Below, piece after piece: positions 9,605 through 19,267 of a DNA stretch of 40,790 bases. A model generated the notes under the pieces. That model searched no databases. It had not been told where the DNA came from and saw nothing but the letters and a program-made list of their open reading frames with translations. The translations under genes and the position numbers were made by a program. Position 1 is the stretch's first letter; each line of letters begins with the position of its first letter. The DNA comes from Butyriboletus loyo. Lineage: Eukaryota > Basidiomycota > Agaricomycetes > Boletales > Boletaceae. The stretch covers positions 1 through 40,790 of the forward strand of contig JBBPSI010000216.1 in NCBI GenBank assembly GCA_038093515.1, in the 5' to 3' direction.

Positions 9605-10327
9605 ATCCCCTCACATACAGTGAGAAAAGACCTCAAGGAGGGTGCATTTAAAGGCTGTGATGAAGAAGAAGAAATGTCTTCTTCCAATCAGCCCTAGAAA
9701 AAGATGATTTGCCTTTGCTCTCAAGTATCAATAAGGACTGGAAGAGGATTATTTGGTCAGATGAGACCAAAATAAATAGAATTGGGTCAGATGGACAGGA
9801 GTGTATGTGTGGAAAAAGAAGAGAGAGGGCCTAACTGCCAGAGAGGTTAAAGGTACAGTCAAGTTTGGAGCAAGTTTCCTAATGGTATAGGGTTCAATGG
9901 AGTGGGGGCTTTAAGTGAGGTTGAGGGGAGGATGGATGGTGAACAGTATGTGTAAATTCTAGAGGAAGAATTGCTATAACACATGGAGAAATCTGGAATT
10001 TCTCAACATGATATCATTTTTCAGCAGAATAATGATCCCAAACATACCTCCAAAAGAGCCCAGAATTGGTTTGAGGAGCAAGGAATCAAGCTTCTGGATT
10101 GGCCTGCACAATCTCCAGACCTCAACCCCATTGAACACACTTGGAATCACCTCAAAAGATGTCTCTCAGCTTATAATAGTGCTCCTACAGGAGTTCATCA
10201 ATTATGGGAAAGGGTGGTGGTAGAGTGGGGGAATATTTCTGTGGAACAGTGTCACAAATGGATAAAAAGCATGCCTAGAAGAGTTGAAGCAGTTATCAAG
10301 GCCAAGGGAGCTCATACCAAATGCTAG
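9605..10327 (+). pseudogene. Tc1 transposase, catalytic part
   Basis: After the solo LTR the frame gives HTVRKDLKEGAFKGC, then (shifted) WSDETK at 9754, the first catalytic aspartate. From 9983 an open stretch holds QQNNDPKHTSK and DWPAQSPDLNPIEH. In Tc1 proteins the second catalytic aspartate is the first D of the DND motif. Here it reads N (codon 10028-10030), 34 residues before the glutamate at 10133. Several stops lie between 9790 and 9983. It is inactive both by the broken frame and by the D-to-N change. Confidence 0.85.
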
Positions 10328-10342
10328 ATAGTGGAATTTTTG

Positions 10343-10557
10343 TAAAGTCAAAAAACTGTCCACATGACCTGTAATTTTAAAATAGCTGACATTCCATCAA
10401 ACCTTATCTATATTACCTGATTACTGGGCCAATAGAATGCCAAGAGCAGGTACCTTATTTCATACACCCACTGCTTAGGGTTAGGATCAGGGGTTATTGC
10501 ATTGAGTGATATTTAATGTAAAACATGCAAACATGTGGACAGTTTTTTGAGCCACTG
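10343..10557 (-). repeat. Right terminal inverted repeat of Tc1
   Basis: Inverted partner of 8145-8359. Its outer end reads CAGTGGCTCAAAAAACTGTC on the minus strand. The inner copy of the probable binding site is near 10343-10365. Confidence 0.88.
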
Positions 10558-10559
10558 TA

Positions 10560-11686
10560 TTTGTCCAAGTTAAAGGGATGAGGCACCCAGAAAAATGATG
10601 TCCTGCGAGTACTCAGGGCATGCTTCAATAAAGAAGAAGAGAAAGAAACTGTTGTGATAGTTACAGCTGAGGAATGGCCAATGGAGTTTTAGATGAGGGG
10701 GAAGCTTCAACATCTTCACCTATATGATTGCCCCTGTATTAGTATCAAATCCCAAAGTGCAATCAATCCATGTTCCTGTCTCTATTTCTGTGCACAAAGA
10801 GGGTCAAATTGTCAACACATTTGCCCTGGTGGACAGTAGTGCAACAGGATGTTTTATAGATCAAGATCAAGTGAAACAAAGAGGGTTGGCTATGGAACAC
10901 CTACCAAAATCCCTCAGAGCTCAAAATTTGGATGGAATGAAAAACCAAGGAGGAGTTATCTGCCACAAAGTGACCATCTCCATCAGAGTAGGAGAAACTG
11001 AGGAAGTACACAGCTTCCTGGTCCTCAACTTTGGGAAGGATAATATGATCCTGGGTTTACCATGGATTTGTGAAGCCAACCTGGTAATAGATTGGGCCAT
11101 TGGCCATATCAATATCCCAGATCAAGTACCTGATATGGTACCTAGACTTGGATCCAGACCCCAAGATAGTGAAGCTCTGGAAGAAGCAGGTGGATGCCTT
11201 GGCACATGATGCATACCTGGTCTGGAAAGCCACCATTGCCACAGAAATTGCCTCCCAAGAAACCAAGGAGAAGGTGATGCTTCCAACTCCCTTCAGAGGG
11301 TTCACCAAAGTCTTTGAGAAAAAGACCACTGAGGAACTTCCCCATCCAGGTCTTTCAATCATGCTATCGATCCAGATAAGGATTTCATTCCAAATATACC
11401 CAAGGTGTACCCTCTAAACCCCAAGGAATCAGAGGCCTGCAAAGTGTTCATCAAAGAACATCTCAAAACTGGAAAGATCACCCTCTCTAAGTCTCCCCAG
11501 GCAGCACCATTCTTCTTTGTCTCTAAGAAGGATGGTTCCCTACAGCCCTGCCAAGATTAAGATTACCAGTATCTAAACTCCCACACTGTGAAGAACACTT
11601 ACCCTCTCCTCTTAATCTCCATTCTTGTCAATCACTTAAAAGGGTCAAGGATATTCACTAAGATGGATATTTGGTGGGGGTATAAC
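10560..11686 (+). pseudogene. Element C (Gy2): gag tail, protease and start of RT
   Basis: The gag tail ends at about 10692 (ACFNKEEEKE, EEWPMEF), with a TGA after LKG. Protease follows from about 10724: ALVDSSATGCFID, where B has ALVDSGAS, so the glycine of the active-site triad is lost, then MILGLPW. RT begins with FFVSKKDGS and [11 protein letters not shown], with frameshifts near 11150 and 11350 and a stop in the QDY region. Element B interrupts it at 11687. The sequence continues at 18812 as NILIKPN. Confidence 0.88.
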
Positions 11687-12112
11687 TGTTACGGTAGTGG
11701 TCTACTTTTTCTCTCCATTACCGTTGGGACTACTACGTTCACCTAGCCTTTTGCTAGTTCCCTTTGAGTGGTATGAGCCACTCTAGCTTAGTCATCACTT
11801 CCTGTGCACAGACGCGCTTTCTTTCATACTCCAGAATCCTCTGGAATATTCCTTCCTCATTTGTATGTTCCTTCTCGCGACTCGATTAGGGACATGGTCT
11901 GTGCGCAGACTCCAGTAGTATAAAGACTTGGTCTTTACACCATGTACATTATCTAGTTCTACGCAGTAACCTGCTAGCAATTAGTTTCACTCCAGACTCT
12001 TAGTGTGCGCACTAAGACATAGTCTGAGACCCAGCTCAGAAATGCTTCATGAGTCTTGAGGCCACTCCAGAGTGCCTCCTCGCTGTTCTAGTTGTTAGCG
12101 CCCAGCGTAACA
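11687..12112 (+). repeat. 5' LTR of element B
   Basis: 426 bp, TGTTACGG...GCGTAACA. TATAAAG box at 11919-11925, with ATCTAGTTCT at 11951-11960, 32 nt downstream. It differs from the 3' LTR at about 12 positions by hand comparison, all but one of them transitions and most at CpG. Confidence 0.96.
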
Positions 12113-12114
12113 AA

Positions 12115-12124
12115 AGAACTAGAT
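12115..12124 (+). promoter_or_regulatory. Self-priming primer-binding site of element B
   Basis: AGAACTAGAT, 2 nt after the LTR, is the exact complement of ATCTAGTTCT at the predicted transcript start in the LTR (11951-11960). The pair is kept in element H and, with one change, in C. No tRNA-type TGG start is present at the LTR edge. This fits Tf1-type self-priming. Confidence 0.72.
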
Positions 12125-12136
12125 CTTCACCTTGCT

Positions 12137-13495
12137 TCTGCTCTTCAGCAGCAAAGCCGCCCTCCCCTCTCGCCCAAAATTTCCATCCCACGATCCAGAC
12201 GTGTCGGTTGTTCTTTCCACGTTCCCTCCCCCAAACCGGAACCCATCATCGTAGACAACCCATCGCCGCCACACTCTCCCGCCCAGCCAGATCCTCAGCC
12301 CCAGTTTGACCCTCCACCCCAGTCAGACCCCGAACCCTCTTATCAACCTGAGGACCAGGGTCTAGGGCAGGAATCTGAACCAGCACCCAGTGACGACGGT
12401 AACGACAGCAACTGGCTTGACAGAACCCCCCATGTCTCCCGTTCCCCATCCCCTCTGTATTACCCTCCCACAGATCTCCCAGACGATGACGATGACGACA
12501 TGTCTGACAAAAAGAACATTGTTCCTAAGGACTTCTCAGGCTTGAATGAAGATGCCTCGCGATGGCTCCTCGCCATGTGCACGTACTTCAACGCCAACCA
12601 GGCAGCCTTCCCCGACGACCAATCAAAGGTCAATGCCCTTCTCATGAAAATGAGTGAAGGGAAAGGAAAGATGTTCTCAAAGGGATGGATGGCCCTTCTT
12701 TTAGATGGACACCCCACCGAGTAACAGAAGGAGTTCTCGACAGTTTGTGAAGACTTCCACAGAGTCTTCCACCCCTTCAACGTAGGAGAAAGTGCCCACA
12801 TTGATCTGGGAAACCTCACCCAGGACAAGGCCAACCGAAAAGACGGGTATGACACCTACGTCACGGAGTTCCAACTCCTTGCCGCCAAGTCTGGCATCTC
12901 TGATGAGAAGGCTCTCATCAAGTGGTTCATCCGTGGTCTCGACCCCCGCCTCACTGAATCTGTTCTCTCATGCGAGAAACCTCCCACCACACTTGCCGGA
13001 TGGGCTGAAAAGACATCCGCCTTCCACACGCAGCACAAGCACATCGACGACCTCCGCGCTGGGAAACGCTACATTCCCACATTCTCCTCTTCCTCCAAGC
13101 CTTCGCCCAGCAGAAGGGACCCCAACGCAATGGACGTCGACGCCGTCTGACTTACTCCAGTACAACGTGCAGAGTACATGAAGCAGAACAAGTGCTTCAT
13201 TTGCCACCAAGTTGGCTGTCACTCAACCAATCATCCTCGCCCCCCTCGCAATGGACAGAGCTCCCGAGGACCGCCTCCTCGTCCCCCTCGCAACCCTCAG
13301 CGTGCATGTGCCGCCGTCGTCACGCCCCCCGAACCAAAGCCCTCCCCACTCGTCGACTACTTGTCCGAGTTGAAAGGTCGAGGCACCCAACAGGAAGATG
13401 TCTTGAACGTCCTCAAGGCATGCTTCAATGAAGACGAAGAAAAGCTGCCCGTCGCAGCAACCAAGGTGGCCGAAGATTGGCCAAAGGATTTTTAG
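12137..13495 (+). pseudogene. Gag of element B
   Basis: The frame is open from within the LTR. The first in-frame ATG is at 12500 (MSDKKN), but the proline- and acid-rich stretch before it also looks coding, so the true start is unclear. Capsid core: DASRWLLAMCTYFNAN, GWMALLLDGHP, FHRVFHPF, ALIKWFIRGLDPRL. Nucleocapsid: CFICHQVGCHSTNH, a CX2CX4CX4H arrangement instead of the usual CCHC. Two nonsense codons, TAA at 12722 and TGA at 13148, sit where C has CAA and AGA. The TAG at 13493 ends gag, 19 bases after the start of the pol frame, which is shifted by -1. Confidence 0.88.
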
Positions 13496-16400
13496 AAGAG
13501 AGGGAAGTTTTGACGTCTTCACCTCTCCATGTAATCGCCCCTGTAGTTTTATCAAACCCCAATGCGCAATCAATTCGAATTCCTGTGTCATTATTCGCGC
13601 ACGAAGGGGGTCAAATTGTCGACACATTCGCCCTGGTGGACAGTGGCGCAAGCAGATGTTTCATAGACCGCGACTTAGTGAAACAAAAGAAATTGCCGAT
13701 GGAACGGCTACCCAAGCCACTTAGTGCCCAAAATGTGGATGGGTCAAATAACCAAGGAGGAGTCATACAACACAAGGTCACCATCTCCATCAGGATTGGA
13801 GAAACAGAGGAGGAACGGAGTTTCCTGGTCCTCAATATAGGAAGAGAAAACATGATCCTGGGATTACTGTGGCTACGAGAAGCAAACCTGGTAATAGATT
13901 GGGCCACTGGCCATATCGATCTCCCAGATCAAATCAAGAAGCCCCGACACGACTCCCCTCGGGCAATCACTCAAAGGTACCTGGTACAGTACCTTGACTT
14001 GGATCCAGACTCCAAGATCGCCAAACTCTGGAAGAAGCGAGTGGACGCTTCAGCAAGGGATGCCTACCCTGTCAGAAAGGCAACCATCGCGACGGAGATC
14101 GCCGCCCAAGTAGTCAAGGAGAAAGCAGTTCTCCCAACCCCATTCAAGTCTTTCTCGGACGTTTTTGACAAGAAAGACACCAAAGAGCTACCCCCATTCC
14201 GATCATTCGACCACACCATCGACTTCGACAAAGACTTTGTTCCAAAAGTCGCTAAGGTCTATCCCTTGAACCCAAAAGAGTCAGAGGCATGCAAAGCATT
14301 CGTTGAGGAACACCTCAAGTCCGGGAAAATCACTCCCTCAAAGTCGCCCCAAGCAGCACCTTTCTTCTTTGTCTCCAAGAAAGATGGCTCACTATGTCCT
14401 TGTCAAGACTACTGGTACTTGAATTCCCATACCGTCAAGAATGCTTACCCCCTCCCTCTCATCTCCAACCTCGTCGACCGACTCAAGGGATCGAAAATCT
14501 TCACCAAGATGGACATCCACTGGGGATACAACAACGTCCTCATCAAACCGAATGACTGCTGGAAAGCAGCCTTCATCACCCCTCAAGGGCTGTTCGAGCC
14601 CACTGTGATGTTCTTCAGACATTGTAACTCCCCAGCCACGTTCCAGGCTCTGATGGACCACATTTTCAGCGACCTCATGGCAGAAGGTTGGCTGATCATC
14701 TACATGGACGATCTTTTGATTCACTCTGCCACCACTGCGGAACACGAGGCCTGTACGGTCCATGTCCTGGAAAGGCTCAGAGAGCACAAACTGTTCCTCA
14801 AACTGGAAAAGTGCTCGTTTGATGCTGAAGAAGTAGAATACCTCGGAATGATGGTCCGAGAAGGCCAGGTCAAGATGGACCCCACCAAACTAAAAGCCAT
14901 TTGCGAATGGAATCCTCCTACCTCAGTGAAAGCTGTTAGATCTTTCATTGGGTTTTGCAACTTCTACCGGAGATTTATCCAGGACTTCTCCCACATTGCG
15001 AAACCCCTCCATGATCTAACCAAGAAGAACTCCATATGGGCGTGGACTCCGGCTTGTGAACAGGCGTTCCAAGCAATGAAGCAGTCATTCTTGAGGCAAC
15101 TGGTCCTCTCTATGCCCGACGTCACGAAGCCGTTCACTGTCATGACTGACGCCTCCCTCACTGCCACTGGAGCAGTCCTCATGCAAAAGGATGTCAATGG
15201 TGACCTACATCCTTGTGCATACCTGTCCAAGACGCTCTCACCAGCCGAGCGCAATTACGACATCTACGATCGCGAGCTGCTCGTGGTCATTCATGCATTA
15301 GAAGAATGGCGACACTACCTGTGAGGTACTGGTCACCAAGTAGAGATTCTCACCGACCACAAGAACCTCACGAATTTCCGCCAACCAAACAAGCTGTCTC
15401 GCCAGCAAGCCCACTGGCTCATGTTTTTGCAGGACTTTGACCTGCATTTCCACCATATCCCTGGGACTCAGATGGGCCCTGCCGACGCCCTATCCCGACG
15501 TGATGACATTGATACTTCTGCTGACAACCAGGAAGTTACTCTCCTTCCCAATAACCTATTCGCCAGAAAGATTGACGTCGCTCTCGTGGAAAAGATCGCC
15601 GCCTCCTCCCCCAATGACCCCATAGTCAAGCGATGCATGCAGGCACTCTATGAGGACTCACCCCTCTTTCCCAAGATGAACGCCAGAGACTGGGATTTTG
15701 ATGGCAAGGAATTATATTTCAGAAAGAAGCGCTACATCCCTGAGGCGGCACGCGTCGACCTTATTCGCTCTTTGCATGAAAGTCCTGCTGGCGGTCACGG
15801 TGGCATATTCCGCACCCAGAACCTAGTACAGAGGGATTATTGGTGGCCAGGCATGGCTAATCTTGTCCGCCACTTCATCTCTGGCTGCGCCGTTTGCCAG
15901 GCGCATAAGGTTAATACTCACTCCACTGTTCCCCCTCTCACTCCTCTGGCCAGTGTCGCCTCTTGTCCTTTCGAACAGGTCTCGGTTGACCTCATCACCG
16001 GCCTTCCTCTCTCACTGGGATATGATTCTGTCATGGTCGTGGTAGACCATGGGCTTACGAAGGGGGTAATTTATTCCCCTTGCAACAAAGACATCGACGC
16101 GGCAGGAGTTGCCAAATTATTTTTCAAAACAGTCTTCCTCTGATTCAGTCTCCACTCCCGGTGCATCTCCGATCGAGGCCCTCAGTTTGCCTCCACCTTT
16201 GCTAGAGAACTCGCAAGGCTCCTCGACTATGACCTTGCCCTCTCTTCTGCATACCACCCCCAAACTGATGGTGAGACCGAACAGGTCAACCAGGAGTTAG
16301 AAATGTACCTCAGAATCTTCTGCGATGGACACCCTGAGCAATGGGCTGAACTCCTCCCTATGGCCGAATTCTCCCACAACTCGATGACCCATTCTTCAAC

Positions 16401-17037
16401 GAACATGACTCCCTTCTCCCTGATGGTTGGATATGAACCAAGGTCTTATCCTCCAATCAGAAAGACTTTCCTCCCCGCTCTCAAGTCCAGACTCTCAGAA
16501 CTCACAGGAGCCCAAACAGAGGCCCTGGAAGCCCACGAAAAGGCACGGTGTTTAATGAAGGAACAGATCTCATCCAAGTTCCACCCATGGAAGACAGGCG
16601 ATAAGGTTTGGCTTGAAGGGCGCAACCTGAGACTCAGGTACCCATCAAAGAAACTCGCCCCTAGACAGGAAGGTCTGTTTGAAATTGCACAAGTCATCTC
16701 CCCTGTGGCATATAGACTCCGACTGCCACCGACATGGAAGATCCATGACGTCTTCCACGCGTCCCTCCTAACCCCTTATTGCGAGATGGCAGAACACGGC
16801 CCAAATTTTACCAATCCCCCTCCAGAAGAAATAGATGGAGATGAAGAGTACGAGATCGATCAGATCTTATCGCACTGCGGCTCCAAGGGATGCTGCCAGT
16901 TCCTGGTTTCCTGGAAAGGGTACTCTGCAGTGGAGAACACCTGGGAGCCAAATGGGAACTTGGTCCATGCACAGGCCCTTCTCAAGGCTTATAAACTGCA
17001 ACACCCCAAGGACTTTCCCTCCCCATCTTCACCGTAA
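13477..17037 (+). pseudogene. Pol of element B: protease, RT, RNase H, integrase, chromodomain
   Basis: One frame of 1187 codons with only two nonsense codons, TGA at 15322 and at 16141. Protease ALVDSGAS is near residue 54. RT has FTKMDI and the catalytic YMDD near residue 409, but FFRHCNSPATF shows arginine/histidine where relatives have FFGLCNSPATF. RNase H begins at TVMTDAS (residue 553) and ends HIPGTQMGPADALSR. Integrase has the HHCC finger (HESPAGGHGG, CAVCQ), the SVDLITGLP aspartate, SDRGPQF and HPQTDGETEQVNQELE. The C-terminal chromodomain (EEYEIDQILSH, FLVSWKGY, NTWEPNGNL) marks a chromovirus, which may target heterochromatin. Confidence 0.95.
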
Positions 17038-17047
17038 GACAACAAAG

Positions 17048-18329
17048 ATGGCCATTCCCCCTGCTGAGAACAATGCTGCCGACAACAACAAAAACCTTCC
17101 CCTTCCGCCTCAACCTCCTGTTCGTTTGTCTCGTCTCCCAGTGTCATCCTGCCACATCCTCTACGCCGCTGTCCTAGAAAACCCAGTCGCCACGTATGCA
17201 CTTGAACAGCGCATGGACTTTACCAGGGACTATGTCCTCCGTACGCTCACTTCTCTCTATCGCTCCTATGCCCTCGCCCAAACCGTCCATACCCGCCTGT
17301 GCCCAGACAACCAACCACCCATTTATGCCGCCGCCCTCGAGTCTTCCCTGATGGAAGCTCGAGGGGGTACGTTGGACATCCTCCACGCTGAAGGGTTCTG
17401 CTACGTTGTCGATCAACTCTTGCCAGGTATTCTGGCCCCTGTCCTCAGACCCATCCTCATTGTGCTTGCTCCTAGGGAGCGGCAATTCTACCTTCACTCC
17501 ACCGACCACATCGGCTACCTCTGCCGACCACATTGGCTACCTCCGCCCCATGGCTCACGGCCCCAATCCAGTGCCTCGTCCTCCCCCAGCAAGATCTCCT
17601 TCGCCTGTACCTGTTCCAGCGCCACCTGCTCGAGAGTCACCTGCAACCACTCTGGTAGCAGACTCGTCGCGTGAGACCACCGGGGAGTCCCTAGAGTCCT
17701 TTCGGACCGACGTCGATGAGCCCCAGGTCGCTCGTCAACACTCCCCCCTACTGCCTCGTACAGTGCGTTGCCAACCTTGCCAGGCATTACTCCAGGTCGG
17801 AGCCATCCCAGGGTCAGTCACCCTTACCGCTGTGGGATGAAGGATCACCAACCGAGCTGTCCGCTCCGTCACCCCCCAACCACCTACTCGATGAGGAACT
17901 CCCGCCATCCAGCTCATCCCTCGTATTGCCTCCCCCCTCGCTGCAGCTGGTAGCTCTAATGACTCTTCCTATGGACCCCCGCCTCCCTACCTCGCCAACC
18001 GGGGCACTCGTAATTCCCCTATCATCCTCGACGACCGATCCCCTGATCCCAGCCCAGGCCCTACTCAACCTCGCCTCATCCGCCCACAGCTCTGCTTTGA
18101 GTGTGGGACCATCGGTCACTTCCGCAGGGATTGTCCAAACTACACCTGCCCATTCTGTCATCAGATCGCCCCCAGTCATATACAGGAGTTTTGTCCAAGG
18201 TGTGTCTGCGGCTTATGTGGCACCATTGGCCATATCGTCGCCAATTGCACCTTCCGGGACGACGTCTGGGCAGACATCTCTGCCGATGACGCTTACAACA
18301 ACGATTTCAACAAGGGGGCCTCTCAGTGA
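17048..18329 (+). pseudogene. Third ORF of element B: triple zinc-knuckle protein
   Basis: Starts 10 bases after the pol stop, with good context (AAAGATGG). A 22-bp tandem duplication at about 17502-17545 shifts the frame by one. Without it the reading is 420 codons, broken only by TGA at 17838 and 17892. The first 160 residues look alpha-helical (VLENPVATYALEQRMDF, YVLRTLTSLYRSYALAQTVH), then comes a proline/serine-rich middle. Near residues 342-393 are three knuckles: CFECGTIGHFRRDC, CPFCHQIAPSHIQEFC (CX2CX6HX4C) and CGLCGTIGHIVANC. It is not a Gag duplicate, since the B Gag knuckle is of a different type. Function unknown; RNA binding is inferred. Confidence 0.75.
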
Positions 18330-18380
18330 AGGGACAATACAGATAGTGGAGTCGGTGTCTCCACCATGGGAAGGGGGTAA

Positions 18381-18806
18381 TGTTACGGTAGTGGTCTACT
18401 TTTTCTCTCCATTACCATTGGGACTACTATGTTCACCTAGCCTTTTGCTAGTTCCCTTTGAGTGGTATGAGCCGCTCTAGCTTAGTCATCACTTCCTGCG
18501 CATGGACGTGCTTTCTTTCATACTCCAGAATCCTCTGGAATATTCCTTCCTCATTTGTATGTTCCTTCTCGCGACTCGATTAGGGACATGGTCTGTGCGC
18601 AGACTCCAGTAGTATAAAGACTCGGTCTTTACAACATGTACATTATCTAGTTCTACGCAGTAACCTGCTAGCAATTAGTTTCACTCCAGACTCTTAATGT
18701 GCGCACTAAGACATAGTCTGAGACCCAGCTCAGAAACGCTTCACGAGTCTTGAGGCCACTCCAGAGTGCCTCCTCGCTGTTCTAGTTGTTAGCGCCCAGC
18801 GTAACA
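18381..18806 (+). repeat. 3' LTR of element B
   Basis: 426 bp, same ends and length as the 5' LTR. Preceded by the purine run GGGAAGGGGG (18367-18376), the probable polypurine tract. Confidence 0.96.
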
Positions 18807-18811
18807 ATAAC

Positions 18812-18856
18812 AACATTCTCATTAAGCCAAACAACCAATGGAAGGCAGCCTTTATC
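18812..18856 (+). pseudogene. Element C (Gy2): RT continuation, 45 bases
   Basis: Reads NILIKPNNQWKAAFI and matches B (NVLIKPNDCWKAAFI). It joins in phase to KMDIWWGYN before element B. It is cut at 18857 by the LTR of copia D. The last bases TTATC are the candidate target duplication of D. Confidence 0.9.
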
Positions 18857-19125
18857 TGGGAGATTACAAATATATAGTAGTGTGCATATGTAGACACAAC
18901 ATGATGTGTGTTATATAATCAGACAAATATGGTAGTGATGTCTCAAGGGCTGGATAGCATGAGACAATTGTGAACACGCTTAGATGGGAGTTTGGGTGCA
19001 ATACACATTATCGTATTGAGAGTCTGCTATCTAGTTTATATACTAGATCTACATATTTGATATGATTGGTCAGTTGGGTCTTTGGCCTGTCAGCTTGTTA
19101 CCACATGACCATATAGGCTTCAACA
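18857..19125 (-). repeat. 3' LTR of copia D
   Basis: 269 bp, TGTTGAAGCC...ATCTCCCA in minus orientation, with TG/CA ends. The inner end lies directly against the polypurine tract. The other LTR of D is not in the window. Confidence 0.75.
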
Positions 19126-19140
19126 CTCCCCCTCAAACTG
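19126..19140 (-). promoter_or_regulatory. Polypurine tract of copia D
   Basis: Minus strand TTTGAGGGGGAG directly before the LTR start TGTTGAAG, the standard plus-strand priming site. It sets the LTR boundary and the element's orientation. Confidence 0.8.
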
Positions 19141-19267
19141 AGCTCAGACCGAGTTCAGCAGTGTGTTGGTGGTGTTTCAGCTTGGGCAACACTTTGGTAA
19201 AAATGTCTGCCATCATTTGAGCAGTCAGACAATACCATATGTTGATAGACCCTAATCTTATCTTATC

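Larger units (their letters stand above)
8145..10557 (+). mobile_element. Tc1-type DNA transposon carrying a solo LTR
   Basis: 2413 bp between long inverted repeats that start CAGTGGCTCAAAAAACTG, flanked by TA at 8143-8144 and 10558-10559, as expected for Tc1/mariner. Removing it with one TA rejoins gag of element C (INY to LSKLKG, as VDYLSELKG in B). It encodes one transposase, broken by an 820-bp LTR at 8785-9604. It is dead in its present form. Confidence 0.92.
11687..18806 (+). mobile_element. Complete Ty3/gypsy chromovirus, element B (Gy2)
   Basis: 7120 bp, two 426-bp LTRs and a perfect 5-bp target duplication ATAAC (11682-11686 and 18807-18811). Order: LTR, primer site, gag, pol (protease, RT, RNase H, integrase, chromodomain), a third ORF with zinc knuckles, LTR. 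It sits in the RT gene of its older relative C. Gag, pol and ORF3 together carry six nonsense codons, plus one 22-bp duplication in ORF3, so it cannot move on its own, but the domains are otherwise readable. Confidence 0.97.

Noticed and set aside
9395..9697. 100-codon ORF inside and beyond the 820-bp LTR as a separate gene
   Set aside because: Its first part is LTR sequence and its end is the interrupted Tc1 transposase frame (TVRKDLKEG).
13486..13493. T-run as canonical -1 slippery heptamer
   Set aside because: The phase relative to gag codons GAT TTT TAG does not give XXX YYY Z.
17716..18480. 254-codon ORF overlapping the third ORF of B
   Set aside because: It is a low-complexity shadow frame. 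The zinc-knuckle frame is in another phase and runs through it.
6868..18856. Canonical Neurospora-type RIP (CpA preference) as cause of the mutations
   Set aside because: Most of the traceable changes are at CpG, so methyl-CpG deamination fits better. The number of sites checked by eye is small.
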